In this document: in pieces, positions 21,574 to 33,149 of the stretch
Layout: each line of letters opens with the position of its first letter
Position numbering within the stretch: the stretch's first letter is position 1
Source of the DNA: Lathyrus oleraceus
Taxonomy: Eukaryota; Streptophyta; Magnoliopsida; Fabales; Fabaceae
NCBI RefSeq assembly: GCF_024323335.1
Contig: NC_066582.1
Coordinates: forward strand, 181,918,782 to 181,982,781
Direction of reading: 5' to 3'
DNA length: 64,000 nt
Program-made: the position numbers and the translations under genes
The notes under the pieces: model-generated
What the model was told of the DNA's origin: nothing
What the model saw: only the letters and a program-made list of their open reading frames with translations
Databases searched by the model: none

Positions 21574-23008
21574 TGTAAGACCCTAATTTTGTCCCTAAGA
21601 TCCCTCATGGCATCATAACATTGCATTTGCATTGCCTCAGGGATCACTAGCATCTTGGTTCCCTTTACCTTTGGGTGGGACTTCTTATGAGTGGTTTGAG
21701 ATCACCAAGCATGCTTGAATTATATATCATTGCTTTTCTTATTTTGTTTACTAACCAAAAGCACAAAAATATGTCACTAACATCTTTTGTTTGTAGCTTA
21801 AGCAATCACAAGGTCAAGAGCTTCAAGGAGATCCTTTGTGCAATGATTGGGTCAAAAGGAGATGATAGCAAGAATGGTAATGGTTCCCAAAGCTCTCATC
21901 CATCAAATATGCCACCCTAGCATCTCAATTCATCATTTTGATCAAAGCAAGTCAAAGGGTTTGAGGTTGATTCCCCAAAAGAAACCTTAATTCATCTGTG
22001 TACCATAATGCCTTGCTCATGAAGCAACCTCAGCCCATGATCAAATACAATCAAGGGAAGTTCTTTAATTCATCATTTCATGCATATTTGAACTTATTTG
22101 AGTGTCCTCAATCACCAGTTCATCAAGATATGAGTCATGGACTTGAGAAGTTGATCAGTCAATTCATCTGACTATTTTGAAATGCACTGAGACCTAACTT
22201 TTTATGTGTTGGTAAAATGGAGATGGTTCCAAATGAAACAATGTTCTTAAGGACAATATGAAAAACTTTCATGTTCATCAAAAATTTATTTGAAGCTTGG
22301 AAGGCCATCTCCCATTCCAATACATTATAGGTCATTTTGACTGAAACCCTAATTTTGGGTCAACTTCCCAAGGATATAACTCATTCATTTTTTATGATTT
22401 TGAGGTGGGATCAAATGCATTGGAAAGCTTAAGATGTCTATTTCAAATTTTATGTTGAACAAAATTTCAAAATCTCAAAGGAAATACATGAGATAATGCC
22501 AGACATTATAGGTCCTTTTGGACCAAATGCATTAAAAGGCAAAAAAGTCCAACTTCAAGTGCCCATAACTCTTTCATCAAAAATCCAAATGATGAAAAAT
22601 ATAAGTCCATTTTGATTTTCTTGAAAAGATATACCACTTTGATGTTGGAGATGTTTTCATTTGAGGCTTGCATCATCAAAATAGAAGGGCTTGAACATTG
22701 GCCAAATTTGGAAACCTTGCATTGACATGTTTTGCACATCACACTTTAAACTCAAAATTCACTAGTTTCCACACTTCAAATGGATTTTTTCCCAACATAA
22801 CAATTGTTCCTTATACAAAGACCTTTCCAACCATTACCCACATGCTTATGTTTGGATTTTCTATTTGGCATTTTCGAAGACGTGAATGTTTAGGTTCAAT
22901 TATGGAATGCACATGAAATTTTGATGCACAAGCAAATTCAAAGAAAATCACACGTCCATTTCATTCCAGACTGAGCTCAGCTTGCATTTGGCATCGTTTT
23001 TGGGCCTT

Positions 23009-23098
23009 TTGCATGATCATGCAAGCCCATGCAAGGATTGTCCATGTTCATGCACACTGATTAATTCATCATTTCCTTGCCACTCCCTCTATAAATAG
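23009..23098 (+). promoter_or_regulatory. LTR A promoter: RY-hexamer cluster, palindrome and TATA box
   Basis: TATAAATAG is at 23090-23098. Upstream, TTGCATGATCATGCAA (23009-23024) is a perfect 16-bp palindrome. RY hexamers CATGCA/TGCATG occur at 23010, 23018, 23028 and 23049. RY elements are the known targets of seed B3-domain regulators (ABI3/FUS3/LEC2 type). The spacing to the TATA box is similar in X, Z and the LTR fragment inside the Mutator element, which argues that the cluster is functional in the family. Confidence 0.6.
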
Positions 23099-26046
23099 AG
23101 ACCCTATTCCATTCAAAATTCATCCCTGATTCAACCTGTTATGCTGCACAAATCTCTCCATAGCCATCACTAAAGGAATTTCGATTTTTCTCTAAAAAAA
23201 TTCAGATCTGAATTTCAACTACCTTGGTTGATTTTCAGACCTATAATTCCTCAGTCTTGCTTCCTCTTCATCACTAGATCTCATTGCAAGCTTTGGTTGT
23301 GAAGGATCGTGCTCTCCATACCTGCATTTCAAAGGTGGATATCAGAACTTTTTCTCTTCGAAACTCTTTGATCCTTGCTTATTTCTTGAGTTCCTTGGTT
23401 TGGCTGAAGTCCTTTCAATAGAGGCATCTGATTTGTGCTTTCAATTTTGCAAAAACATGAAGTTCATGATGAACACCATCATACTTCCATCTCTGATTTC
23501 TTCATTTATAGAAATCTAGAGTGTAAGTGAATGGTATAGGAGTGATGTACATCACTTCCTCTTTCGATTGATGCCTGGATCGCGTGCTCTGGCGCACATT
23601 TGCTCTTCTGCAAATTTGAGCTCTCACCGGAGCTAGCTGGAGAAGACGGTGGCGCTGGCCACCGTCTGGTCTCCAGATCCAATCGTGACCGTCTGTTTCT
23701 ATTTCCAAATCTAATCCTGGATGTCCAAACTTATGACTTATTTAAATACCACGTGTGGTTGCATTGACTGTGGAACATGTTGGACGCGCGCCTCTGGATC
23801 CTTGGATTTTCCAGCTCAATTAATGAGCTCAGATCAAAGGGCTCACGTTTTTTGCCATTTTTTAATTTCTGATTTTATTTTCTTTAATTCCCTTTTATTT
23901 CAAAAATTCATAACTCTCTCATTTTTAATCCAAAAATTATGGGACCAATTGCATTAGTCTCCAAATAAATTCTAGTTTCTCTTTTTCTGATTTTTAATAT
24001 TTTTTATTTCACCATTTGATATTTTTGGTGAATTTTCTCTTTTTTGGTTGTTTTTAATTCATTTTAAATAGTTTTTGATATTCAAAAAATACAAAAATAT
24101 TTTCCTAACCTATTTGAATGATGATGGATCTATGAAAAATATTCTCATCAATTTTTTAATTGATTTGAGATTTATTTGAGATTTTAGTTCAATTAGGTTA
24201 TTTTTATTCATTTTTAAGTGATTAAAAATAGTTTCTGACTTTTAAAAATGCTGAATTTTTTTGTCAAACTTTGTTTGACCTTGTTGAACTTGGGATAAAT
24301 TACTTGGACCTTTCAAGGTTGATTTGAAGTAATTTTGAAGTTTGACCTTTCTTTTATTTTTAATTCAAGTTTATTTTTAATATTAAAAAATGCCAAAAAT
24401 ATTTTGTTAATTTCTTGACTTCCAATCTTCATCTCATTTCTGTTTTTGATTGTTTGACTTTGACTTTCAATGTTATTGGTCAACATATGATGATTGGTAC
24501 ATTTTATTTCATTTAATGCATTTGTACTTTTGCCATTTTATTTTCCATGATGCATCTCCTTCTTCTTCCTCTTCTTATTTTCTTTTTTTTTATCCATGAG
24601 TTGAAGGTTGATAAGTTAGCATTGATTAGGGAGATTTAATCTTCCTTGATTCAAATCTAATTCATCTTGATCAATTGATCAAGTGAATGGCTTTGCATTA
24701 AGGATAGGTTGTTTCCTAAATTATGCAAAAAAACTTAAACCAATACAAGATCAATTCTCTTCTTCTTTTTGGCATGGCAAGTTGTTGGAACTTGGTTCAC
24801 TAATCAAGACTTCTAACTTGTGTTGTTGCCTACATTATTATTGACCGGCCTCAGATAGTTGTGACTTCTACATAAGTCCAATTACGATTGCTTAACATAG
24901 CGCTAAATTTGCCTTATGGCACACTAACTACTAACACTAACTATTGACAATTAACATTTACTTTTTGCTCTTTACTTTTATGCAATTTACTATTCTTGCA
25001 CATATTATCCATTTGCTTTTCTCTTTGCTCACTTGAGCACATGTTTATGTTAATGCCATTTGCCTTTTGCTCACTTGAGCACATAATTGTGTATATACTA
25101 TTGTGCTTGTGTTTTGTTTTGATTGTTATGGACCAAATGCAAAGAAATGGACTTAGATGCTAGGACTTTCCCTATGCAAAGAATGGAGAAATGGACATAG
25201 ATCCTAGGATTTTCCCTATGCAATTGGAGTAAAAGGACCTTAATGATGAATATGGGCCAAGCCTCTAAACTCACTCTTGTCCATTCTTGATTTGTTTCAT
25301 AAAACTCTTTGATGTGTGTGTTCTTGTGCTAGGGGTTCCCACTTGAGCTTAATTGAAGGAACATTGCCATGTTCATCCAAAATGAAAGATACAAGATCCC
25401 TTAAGAGACTTGTTTGATTGCTCGAGCTTACTATTTGTGTGATTGCTTCTTCCAAAGGATGGGAGCTACTTGGATCATCAATATGATCTCAAGAGAGGAA
25501 CTCCATTGTGGTTTATTTTCTTTATCCCTCACCTTTTTGCTTTACTTAGGACCTAGCCTTTCTTCTTCTTCTCTCCACTCTAACCCAAGCCAAAACTCTT
25601 TGTGCAAACATTTAACCATTGTTTTACAAACATTAGAAACCTAAGCCTTAGGCTTTTGATTTTTCAAACTTTCCTTTCATAACACTTATTTTGAATTGAA
25701 TATTCAAGTCAACTTTGAACATTTTGTATATACTTCTAATTGGTAAATATAACCCATTCAAATTTCTTTTTGTGGTTCCAATGGCCACTTTCTTAATCAA
25801 ATCTTTCATAACCTTTAGCTATTAGGTTTGAGTTATCTTGGTGGTAGATGTAATACTCACCTATATCCTTAGTGATGGACAATGAGTCTTCCATGCTTAT
25901 TATAGGGTTAACCCCTCACTAGAATGTTGAAGCTATCCTCACATGGTGGATTTGTGGTTTGGTTGAGTTTTCTCCCTTTGATAACAAAAGACCTTAAGGC
26001 TTTTGGACCAATCAATTCACCAACTTGTTTTTGAGATTTTTACCCC

Positions 26047-26091
26047 GAACTACGAGGTTTTGATCCTAATCTTTTTAAGATGGTACGTAGG
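26047..26091 (+). other. U5 stem-loop module of LTR A
   Basis: GAACTACG (26047-26054) is followed by an inner stem ATCTT/AAGAT (26069-26073 with 26077-26081) and GTACGTAGG (26083-26091). The outer CTACG/CGTAG pair is kept as in LTR L, with a different inner stem. Confidence 0.6.
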
Positions 26092-26447
26092 CAATGGGTT
26101 TATCCATCCAAACATAAAATGTAAATACACTTGTATATTATTTTCTCATACCTCCAATCATGTTTGCACAAATAAACTTTCATAAAACAACAACCTTGCA
26201 ACAAGTATGAAAAGTGCTCCCTAGGAGTACCTAGGATGTTTTGGGTGCCTAACACCTTCCCATTACATAACCAACCCCCTTACCCAGATCTTTGTTTCTC
26301 TTTTACTAGTTTTTTGTTAAAACTTTTAGGTTTTTGTTCGCTTTCTAACCATTCATTTGGATAAATAGAAGTGCGGTGGCGACTCGACTTGTATGGTTTA
26401 CCTTGGATTTAGTCAATATCTCTGATGATAACGAATACCCCGCTACA

Positions 26448-26769
26448 GGATCAAAACTAAAAAGAATAAAAATAAAGAGATCAAAATTGCAATTAAGCCA
26501 AAAATTAATTTAAAAAGATTAATCTGCAGGTTCAAAAAATTCACCTATTCATTGATCTAAACAGTGAATTGTCAATGTCATACCAATTTTCATTGAACCA
26601 AGTGTAACAACGGTCTTATGTTCTTATCAAACCTCCTTATCCTCCCGTTTTCAATCCAATCAGTCAGGCCAACAGAGTTTTAAAACACTGATTTAACATG
26701 ACAATTTTCCATCAATGACATGCAATTATTTTAAAATACATTTGTTGAATTAGATCACACGACAATAAC
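26448..26769. other. Spacer between LTR A and the Mutator-like element
   Basis: About 320 bp of AT-rich sequence. I see no gene or repeat in it. GGATC at 26448-26452 would be A's right target duplication, but the left partner cannot be checked because A's left LTR is of another type. Confidence 0.4.
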
Positions 26770-27616
26770 AAAATGAGATTTTATCCTGCTACCCCAAACT
26801 TGACCTGGCACCCCCATATATTTGTATAATGACAAAAATACCCTTCATATTATTTGCCTTTTAAAAATTCACATTATATAAAAAAATTCACTATGTAAAA
26901 CTGGTAAAAACAAAAAATCTGGTAGTAATATAAAATGATTCGGTTTGAAAACTTTCACAATAAGGGAATGTCATGCATTTTTACAGGAAATTTTAAAATC
27001 AGGTATGATTTTTTATCGGATTTTTTGAAAAATACGGTATTTTGTTGCATTTTTACTAGATTTTTTGAAAAATTCGGCATTTTATTGCAGGTTTATCGGA
27101 TATTTTGGAAAAATACGTCATTTTACAGGTAGGGTTTGTGTTCGTACAAAAGGTTTCAAAAAGTTAGATACATTTCTACCGGATATTTCAAAATATCCAA
27201 AAACACTGAAAAGACCATATTTTATTGAAAAATCTAGTATACCTGATTTTTGGTAAAAACTAAAAATTTGGTAGTTCAGTATGCTTCATTTGTGCGGTTC
27301 AGATCATGATGCTTCCCCTGCAGATTTTACACAGTTTTTCATCACTGACGTTGTGTGTTTGACTTACATGTTTAATTTTTAACTTGTTCAAAAATGAATA
27401 TTATTAGGAAATCTCTGACATTGATCATTTATTCTATATATGTTGTAAATGACAAGTATTTCCCTCCTGAGCTGATGTTTTTGCATGGACACAGTCTGTT
27501 GGTAAACAACATGGTATTATTGTTGTTACTATTAGTTCTAATACCGCAAATAGGACTAGTGGGAAAAAAGATAAATTGATTATGGACTTTGAGAATGAAA
27601 CTACAAAAGGAATAAT

Positions 27617-29620
27617 GTGTCTGAAGGTAGTTATAGTATGAAAGTGAAATGTCCATTTATGTTGAGATATGTACCAAGTGGAAGCGATTGGAAGGTTGCA
27701 GTTAGGTGTAGATTTCAGAATCATATACTAGCAAAAGATGAATTAGTTCATTTAAAAGATCATGAAATAAAGTTTGTGAATGACATGACCAGATACAATA
27801 TGGCTCCAAGATACATAATTGTTGCTTTGAAAGATAGAGATCCAGAAAACCTGACGAGTGTTACACAGGTGTATAAGGCAAGATATACATACAATACGAG
27901 TTAGGTTCGTTGATTGAAATGCAAAATTTTCTAAGTCTTATTCATGAAGAGAAATGCGTGCACTGAACCAGAAACAGGGACACTTCAAATGTTATTGCTG
28001 ATATCTTTTGGATGCATTCTGATTCAGTGAATTTGTTGAACATGTTTTATTTGACGGGTCATCATGAGGGGGGAACATTCACATTGGGTAAAACACTCAT
28101 CTAAAGGTCAAAGAATCACCCAAACAAGTGAGAGAGACACCACATATTCACCTAAAACCTTAAGGTGATAGGTGTATGGATCCTCTTACTTTTAAATGGC
28201 TCAACTTCCATTTTTTCTAAGAAATGTGGAACTAAAAACTCACACTTATTTCTCAACATTATTTGGTGTCGATTTTTCTTTGTACATACAAAAAAAATAG
28301 GTACTACATGCTCCAATTGCTTCTATTTTCAATTATTTGATTATGGGTTGAAAGTTGTTGATTTTTTATTGTACATACAAAACAAACCGGTACCGGCTAC
28401 CACTACGTGGGATTGTTGGTGTTACATCCACGAAGTTGATTTTTTCTATTAGATTTACCTATATGGAACATGAGAGGGAGGAAAATTTCACACGGGCACT
28501 AGGGAAGATAAAAAGTTGCCCGCTTTCGAGAAGTTGCTACCGAAGATTTTGGTTACGGATCATAAACTAATATTGATGAATGTTGTGGAAGTTGTGCTTC
28601 CAAACTCAACTAATTTGTCGTGTCTATTCCATATTTCAAAAATATGTTAGTATGAAGTGTAAAGAGTATGTAAAATAACATAGGCATGAGCATGCTATGG
28701 ATCTATGGAACAACATCATATATTCGAATACGAAGTCTGAGTTAGTGGTACACCTACAGCATTTTGAGGTTGTATGTGATGATATTCCTAAATTTGTTCA
28801 GTATGTGCATGAAACTTGGTTGGCACCTTATAAAGAAAGATTTGTTACTACTTAGACTAATATAGTCACTCATTTAGGGAACACGACAACAAACGGGTAT
28901 ACCGATGTGACTTTGAATATGGGTGCATTACTAATTATCAAATAATGATATCCTTCTTATATTTATGTTTTTTAGGCATGACTCTGCTCAATGGAGACTA
29001 AAAAACATGTTGGCAACTAGCAGGGGGGATTTATGTAGAAGTTGGAAACATGTGAACACCATGTTGAAGTTGCAATTAGTTTCAATTAGAGTATCATTTC
29101 AAAAAAGTATTGCCAACATTGAGCATCAGTGTAACACTCCCTTTTACTCCATATTTCACGACTTTGTTTCAAGACACTATATGCAACATGTTAGAAAGGA
29201 ACCAGAAAAGATAAAATATGTTTTTTCAAACAGAGTTGCATGTGGTTGCTTCATTAGAACAACATGTGGGTTACCTTGCGTGTGTGAACTTGGATGTCTT
29301 CAAATACAACGTGAGCCCATTCAGCTAGAATCAATTCATGTATTTTGAAAGAAATTATACATTAAAGAGCACGAGGTCACTCATGAAGATAGAGGGGCAC
29401 AATTAGATTTAGAAGAAGAGTGTGAAGAGTTAAAGAGGTATGTTAATACACTATATGTTGTAAGCCTGAGGGTGATGAAGAAAAAATTTCAGGAACTTAC
29501 ACATCCATCTACATCTTCCATGTGTCCACCACCAGTAAAATTCAAGCCAAAGAGAGAAAATAAGAAGAGTAAAAAGGGTGAAGAGAGTGATGTGCATCAT
29601 GATCCTTCATAATGGGAGTA
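27617..29620 (+). pseudogene. FAR1/MULE transposase remnant
   Basis: In order: a FAR1-like N-terminal region at 27617-27904 (KVKCPFMLRYVPSGSDWKVA, then DMTRYNMAPRYIIVALKDRD); the MULE transposase core at 28355-28950 in several frames (TYKTNRYRL, EREENFTRALGKIKS, VTDHKLILMN, WLAPYKERFVTT); a transposase C-terminal part with a SWIM zinc motif at 28965-29348 (CGCFIRTTCGLPCVCEL); and a charged linker to about 29620. The first catalytic Asp, normally just before TYKTNRY, reads Tyr. Several frameshifts occur, plus a TAG near 28855 where Trp is expected. It is a dead transposase related to the FAR1/FHY3 family of domesticated proteins, not a host FAR1 gene. Confidence 0.8.
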
Positions 29621-29743
29621 TCTTGAGGGCTCACAGGGAAGTCAGTCTACGAAGAGATCATTTACAAAACCAATTGAAAATCAATCAGTTAGTCAATCTT
29701 CAAGACATTTTTTACTTGTCTCAGTTTCCTGTTTTCTTACATC

Positions 29744-29884
29744 AGTACATTGATGATATTGTCGATGCGGGTAAAGATGACAATTGTGGTTTCTATGCTA
29801 TTGCAGGTTTACTTGGATGGGATGAAGAGTCTCGGCCTTTAGTTCGGACACAATAAACCTGCAATAGCACGAAAACCACAATTG
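29744..29884 (+). pseudogene. OTU-protease fragment ending in its own inverted copy (left copy)
   Basis: The frame reads YIDDIVDAGKDDNCGFYAIA, which matches the start of an OTU cysteine-protease domain with the D-N-C active-site motif; in many legume MULEs this domain is fused downstream of the transposase. It stops at 29854-29856. The stop lies in a 31-bp arm (29854-29884) that is the reverse complement of 29781-29811 with three mismatches, so the motif-encoding segment is present twice, inverted, around a 42-bp spacer. The rest of the OTU domain (including its His) is missing. Confidence 0.7.
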
Positions 29885-30372
29885 ATGATGAAGTTTATGA
29901 ACACCATAAATTGTATTGATATTGTAGCACTTTTTGTAAAGAATTGATTTCTTATATTACTTTGTATTGATATTGTATCACTTTTTGCATTATATGTATA
30001 TATTTTATAGGGTATAGTTTGTTAAAAATGTAAAAAGTTATGTTTTCTTTTTCTAAATGTCACAAATGCCTACTGGATTTTTCAAAATTTTCGAAAAATT
30101 TAGATAGTACCGAAATTTTCAAAATATTTGATAAGTCTTATAGGTAATCGAAATTTTTAAAATACCCACTATACCTGCATCGGATCTCTCAAAAATCCAG
30201 TATACGTGCATCAAACTTTTTCAAATATCAATTCTTTTTCCATAATTTTGCAGAATCCCACGAAATTTTATAAGTTATTTTTAAAATGTCTGATAATTCT
30301 TTATAATTTTACAAAATATCTTATATTTTTTCAAAAACAAAAAAAAATGGCAAAAAAAAAATCGATAATTTC
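29744..30372 (+). repeat. Flanking duplication, left copy (629 bp)
   Basis: The segment from AGTACATTGATGATATTG to CGATAATTTC recurs at 31992-32638. It covers the OTU fragment and the 3' flank of the Mutator element. The copies differ by scattered substitutions and an 18-bp gap near the right end. They directly abut the two ends of the Ogre LTR fragment. Confidence 0.85.
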
Positions 30373-31991
30373 CTTTAGGTGAGGGTTTGGTTTTCAATCC
30401 AGCAACGTTTCAGATCTCCTTCCGGTTTTTTTGAATGAGCATGAGCTTCTATTTATAGCTGGAATGGATGTAAAGTGGTTTTTGGCTCGTGTGCACGAAA
30501 CTTGGATCCTTCATGCATGGGCCTGTACAGGCGTGTCCAAAGCCCAAAAATGAATGGAAATGCATGCTGAGATCAAATTTAGTTGAATTGGACGTGCACA
30601 AGAGGCTGCACAAGCTTGCATTCCAAGTTATGATGTGAATTGCAAAAATAAGCATAAACATTAAGCTCTTCGAAACTCCCACATGGAAAATCCAAAAATG
30701 GTCATGTGAGTAACGGTTGGAAAGCTCTTGAAATAAGGAACAAAAGTGATGTTGGGTAAAAATTCATTTGGAGTTTGGAAATTTATGAAAATTGGCTGTG
30801 AAGTTTAGGGTACAAAACATGTTTAGGTCCCCCTTTGAATTTTTTTCCAAAAACAAGCAACTTCAAGCCCTTATGTTTCAATGATGAATGTCTCAAATAG
30901 AACAACCTCCAACACAAAAGTTGTAGATATTTTCAAGATGATAAACTTAGACTCAAATTTTGCATCATTTGGATTTTTCATGAGAAAGTTATGGGCACTT
31001 GAAGTTGGACATTTTTCAAATTCAATGACTTAGGTCCAAAGTGACTTATAATGTTTTGTATTATCAAATGTGTTTGTTTTAGGATTATGAAATTTTTTAC
31101 AACATAACATTTGAATTAGACATATTAAGCTTTCCAATGAATTTGGTATCACCTAAAAATAATAAAAAATAAGGAAGTTAGGTCCTTGGGAAGTTGACCC
31201 AAAATCAGGGTCTCAGTCAAAATGACCTATAATGTTTTGAAATGAATAATGACCTTACAAGTTTCAAATGGATTTTTGATGAACATTAAAGTTGTTCATA
31301 TGGTTATTAAGAACATGTTTTCTCTTGGGGTCATCTTCATTTGAGAAACACATCAAAAGTTGTATCTCAGTGATTCTCAGTTTAGTCAGATGACTTGACT
31401 GGTCAACTTCTCAAGGCCAAACTTCAAATCTTGATGAATGAATGATTGAGGGGCCTCACATAGGCTCATATATGAATAAAATGATGAATGAAAGAACTTA
31501 CCTTGATTAAGTTTGATCATAGGTTGAGGTTGCTTCATGAGCAAGGCACAGTCAAAGCACAATTGAATTAGGGTTTCCTTGGGAAACAATCCTCAAGCCC
31601 TTTGGGCTATCTTGATCAAATTGGCAAATTGAGATACTTGGGAGACATATATGATGATTAAGAGCTTTGTGGACCATTGTCATGCCTTTTCTCATCTTCA
31701 TCTAGCCACTTCATTGAACTTAGAAGCCTTCTAGGAGCATGGGAGCACATGATCACTTGAGCTTCAAAACAAAAGAGTTAGTGACATATTTTTGTGCTTT
31801 TGGTTAGTAATCAAAGAAAAAAATAAGAAAAGCAATAATATACAATACAAGCATTCTTGGTGGTCTCAAACCACTCACACAAGTCCCACCCTAGGGTTAA
31901 GGAGCCACACATGTTATGATCCTTAAGGCAATGCATTGAGCAAATGATATGATGTCATGAGGGATCTTAGGGTCAAAATTAGGGTCTTACA
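30373..31991 (-). mobile_element. Truncated Ogre LTR, minus strand (U3 and promoter only)
   Basis: On the minus strand this starts with TGTAAGACCC at 31991 and matches the first 1.6 kb of LTR A closely. The TATA box (CTATAAATAG on the minus strand) is at 30449-30458, and RY hexamers lie at 30512-30519, about 55 bp upstream of it. The fragment ends about 80 bp after the TATA box; R/U5 and any internal region are missing. There is no polypurine tract on its 31991 side; the flank there is the duplicated OTU sequence. Confidence 0.85.
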
Positions 31992-32638
31992 AGTACATTG
32001 ATGATATTGCCGATGCGGGTAAAGATGACAATTGTGGTTTCTATGCTATTGCAGGTTTACTTGGATGGGATGAAGGGTCTCGACCTTTAGTTCGGACACA
32101 GTAAACCTGCAATAGCACGAAAACCACAATTGATGGTGAAGTTTATGAACACCATACATTGTATTGATATTGTAGCACTTTTTGCAAAGCACTTATTTCT
32201 TATATTACTTTGTATTGATATTGTATCACTTTTTGCATTATATGTATATATTTTATAGGGTATAGTTTGTTAAAAATGTAAAAAGTTATGTTTTCTTTTT
32301 CTAAATGTCACAAATGCCTACTGGATTTTTCAAAATTTTCAAAAAATTTAGATAGTACCGAAATTTACAAAATATTTGATAAGTCTTATAGGTAATCGAA
32401 ATTTTCAAAATATCTAATATACCTGCACTGGATCTCTCAAAAATCCAGTATACGTGCATCAATTTTTTTTCAAATATTTGATTCTTTTTCCATAATTTTA
32501 CAGAATCCCCCGAAATTTTATAAACTATTTTTAAAATGTCCGATAATTCTGTATAATTTTACAAAATATCTTATATTTTTTCAAAAATTCAGATATTTCT
32601 TTGTCCAAAAAAAATGGCAAATTTTTTTCGATAATTTC
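31992..32638 (+). repeat. Flanking duplication, right copy (647 bp), with second OTU fragment
   Basis: Second copy of 29744-30372. It repeats the OTU motif (DDNCGFYAIAGL) and the inverted arm after it, so the inversion happened before this duplication. The sequence continues past 32638 into the right terminal region of the Mutator element. Confidence 0.85.
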
Positions 32639-32750
32639 ATATATTTTTAAAAGATTCGGAGTTTTAAAAGAAGAATATAATTGAGCGTTTATGTAAGGTG
32701 TCATATCAAAATAGAAGGTCAAGGTGGGAGACAAGAAAAAATCTCATTTT

Positions 32751-33149
32751 AAATTGAATTAAGTCTTACCATAATTGTAACACAGAAGAAAATGTGGACA
32801 CATCTAAATGTTTTTATCCTTGACAGCTCATTCATATAAATTAATCCATTATTTATAATAGATAAATAAGAATATTTAAACGAAAATGTTCTAAGTCGGT
32901 AGATACTCCTACTCTTATATACCTAAACTCTAACATTATATTTATATCAAATATTGTTCACGCTATTTTTTTAATAAAAAAATATCAACATTTTATTTTA
33001 AATAAAAATATATTTTAAACAATTTAATTTATAATAAAAATATAATATTTTTTATTACTTAATTTTATTATTATATTAACCACAAAAAATATATTTTTTA
33101 ATTATATTTTTTATATCTTACATATAATATTAACCAAATTCTGATATTA
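32751..33149. other. AT-rich spacer
   Basis: About 400 bp of very AT-rich DNA between the Mutator-like element and the satellite. Weak, degenerate versions of the satellite words may begin around 32970. No gene is seen. Confidence 0.5.

Larger units (their letters stand above)
21574..26447 (+). mobile_element. 3' LTR of Ogre element A
   Basis: This 4.87-kb LTR runs from TGTAAGACCC to CGCTACA (TG...CA). The end is set by three other copies (W, X, Y) that stop at the equivalent base. TATA box at 23090-23098; RY hexamers upstream of it; a U5 stem-loop module at 26047-26091. TGGCGACTC (26377-26385), the complement of a plant tRNA-Arg 3' end, lies inside the LTR 62 bp before its end. The LTR is non-coding; I see no gene in it. 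Confidence 0.88.
26770..32750 (+). mobile_element. Mutator-like DNA transposon (MULE), decayed, with a nested LTR
   Basis: The proposed terminal inverted repeats are 26770-26806 and 32716-32750. They share AAAATGAGATTTT at the outside and CTTGACCT at the inside, with a more variable middle. Subterminal sequence on both sides is full of TTTTTGAAAAATNCGG-like words. Inside are FAR1/MULE transposase, SWIM and OTU remnants on the plus strand. A truncated Ogre LTR (30373-31991) interrupts the element, and 630 bp flanking it are duplicated. I could not find a matching 9-bp target duplication, so the exact ends are uncertain. Confidence 0.65.

Noticed and set aside
27617..29348. A host FAR1/FHY3 transcription factor gene
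   Set aside because: Frameshifts, a mutated catalytic Asp, the OTU fusion and flanking inverted termini show a transposon remnant.
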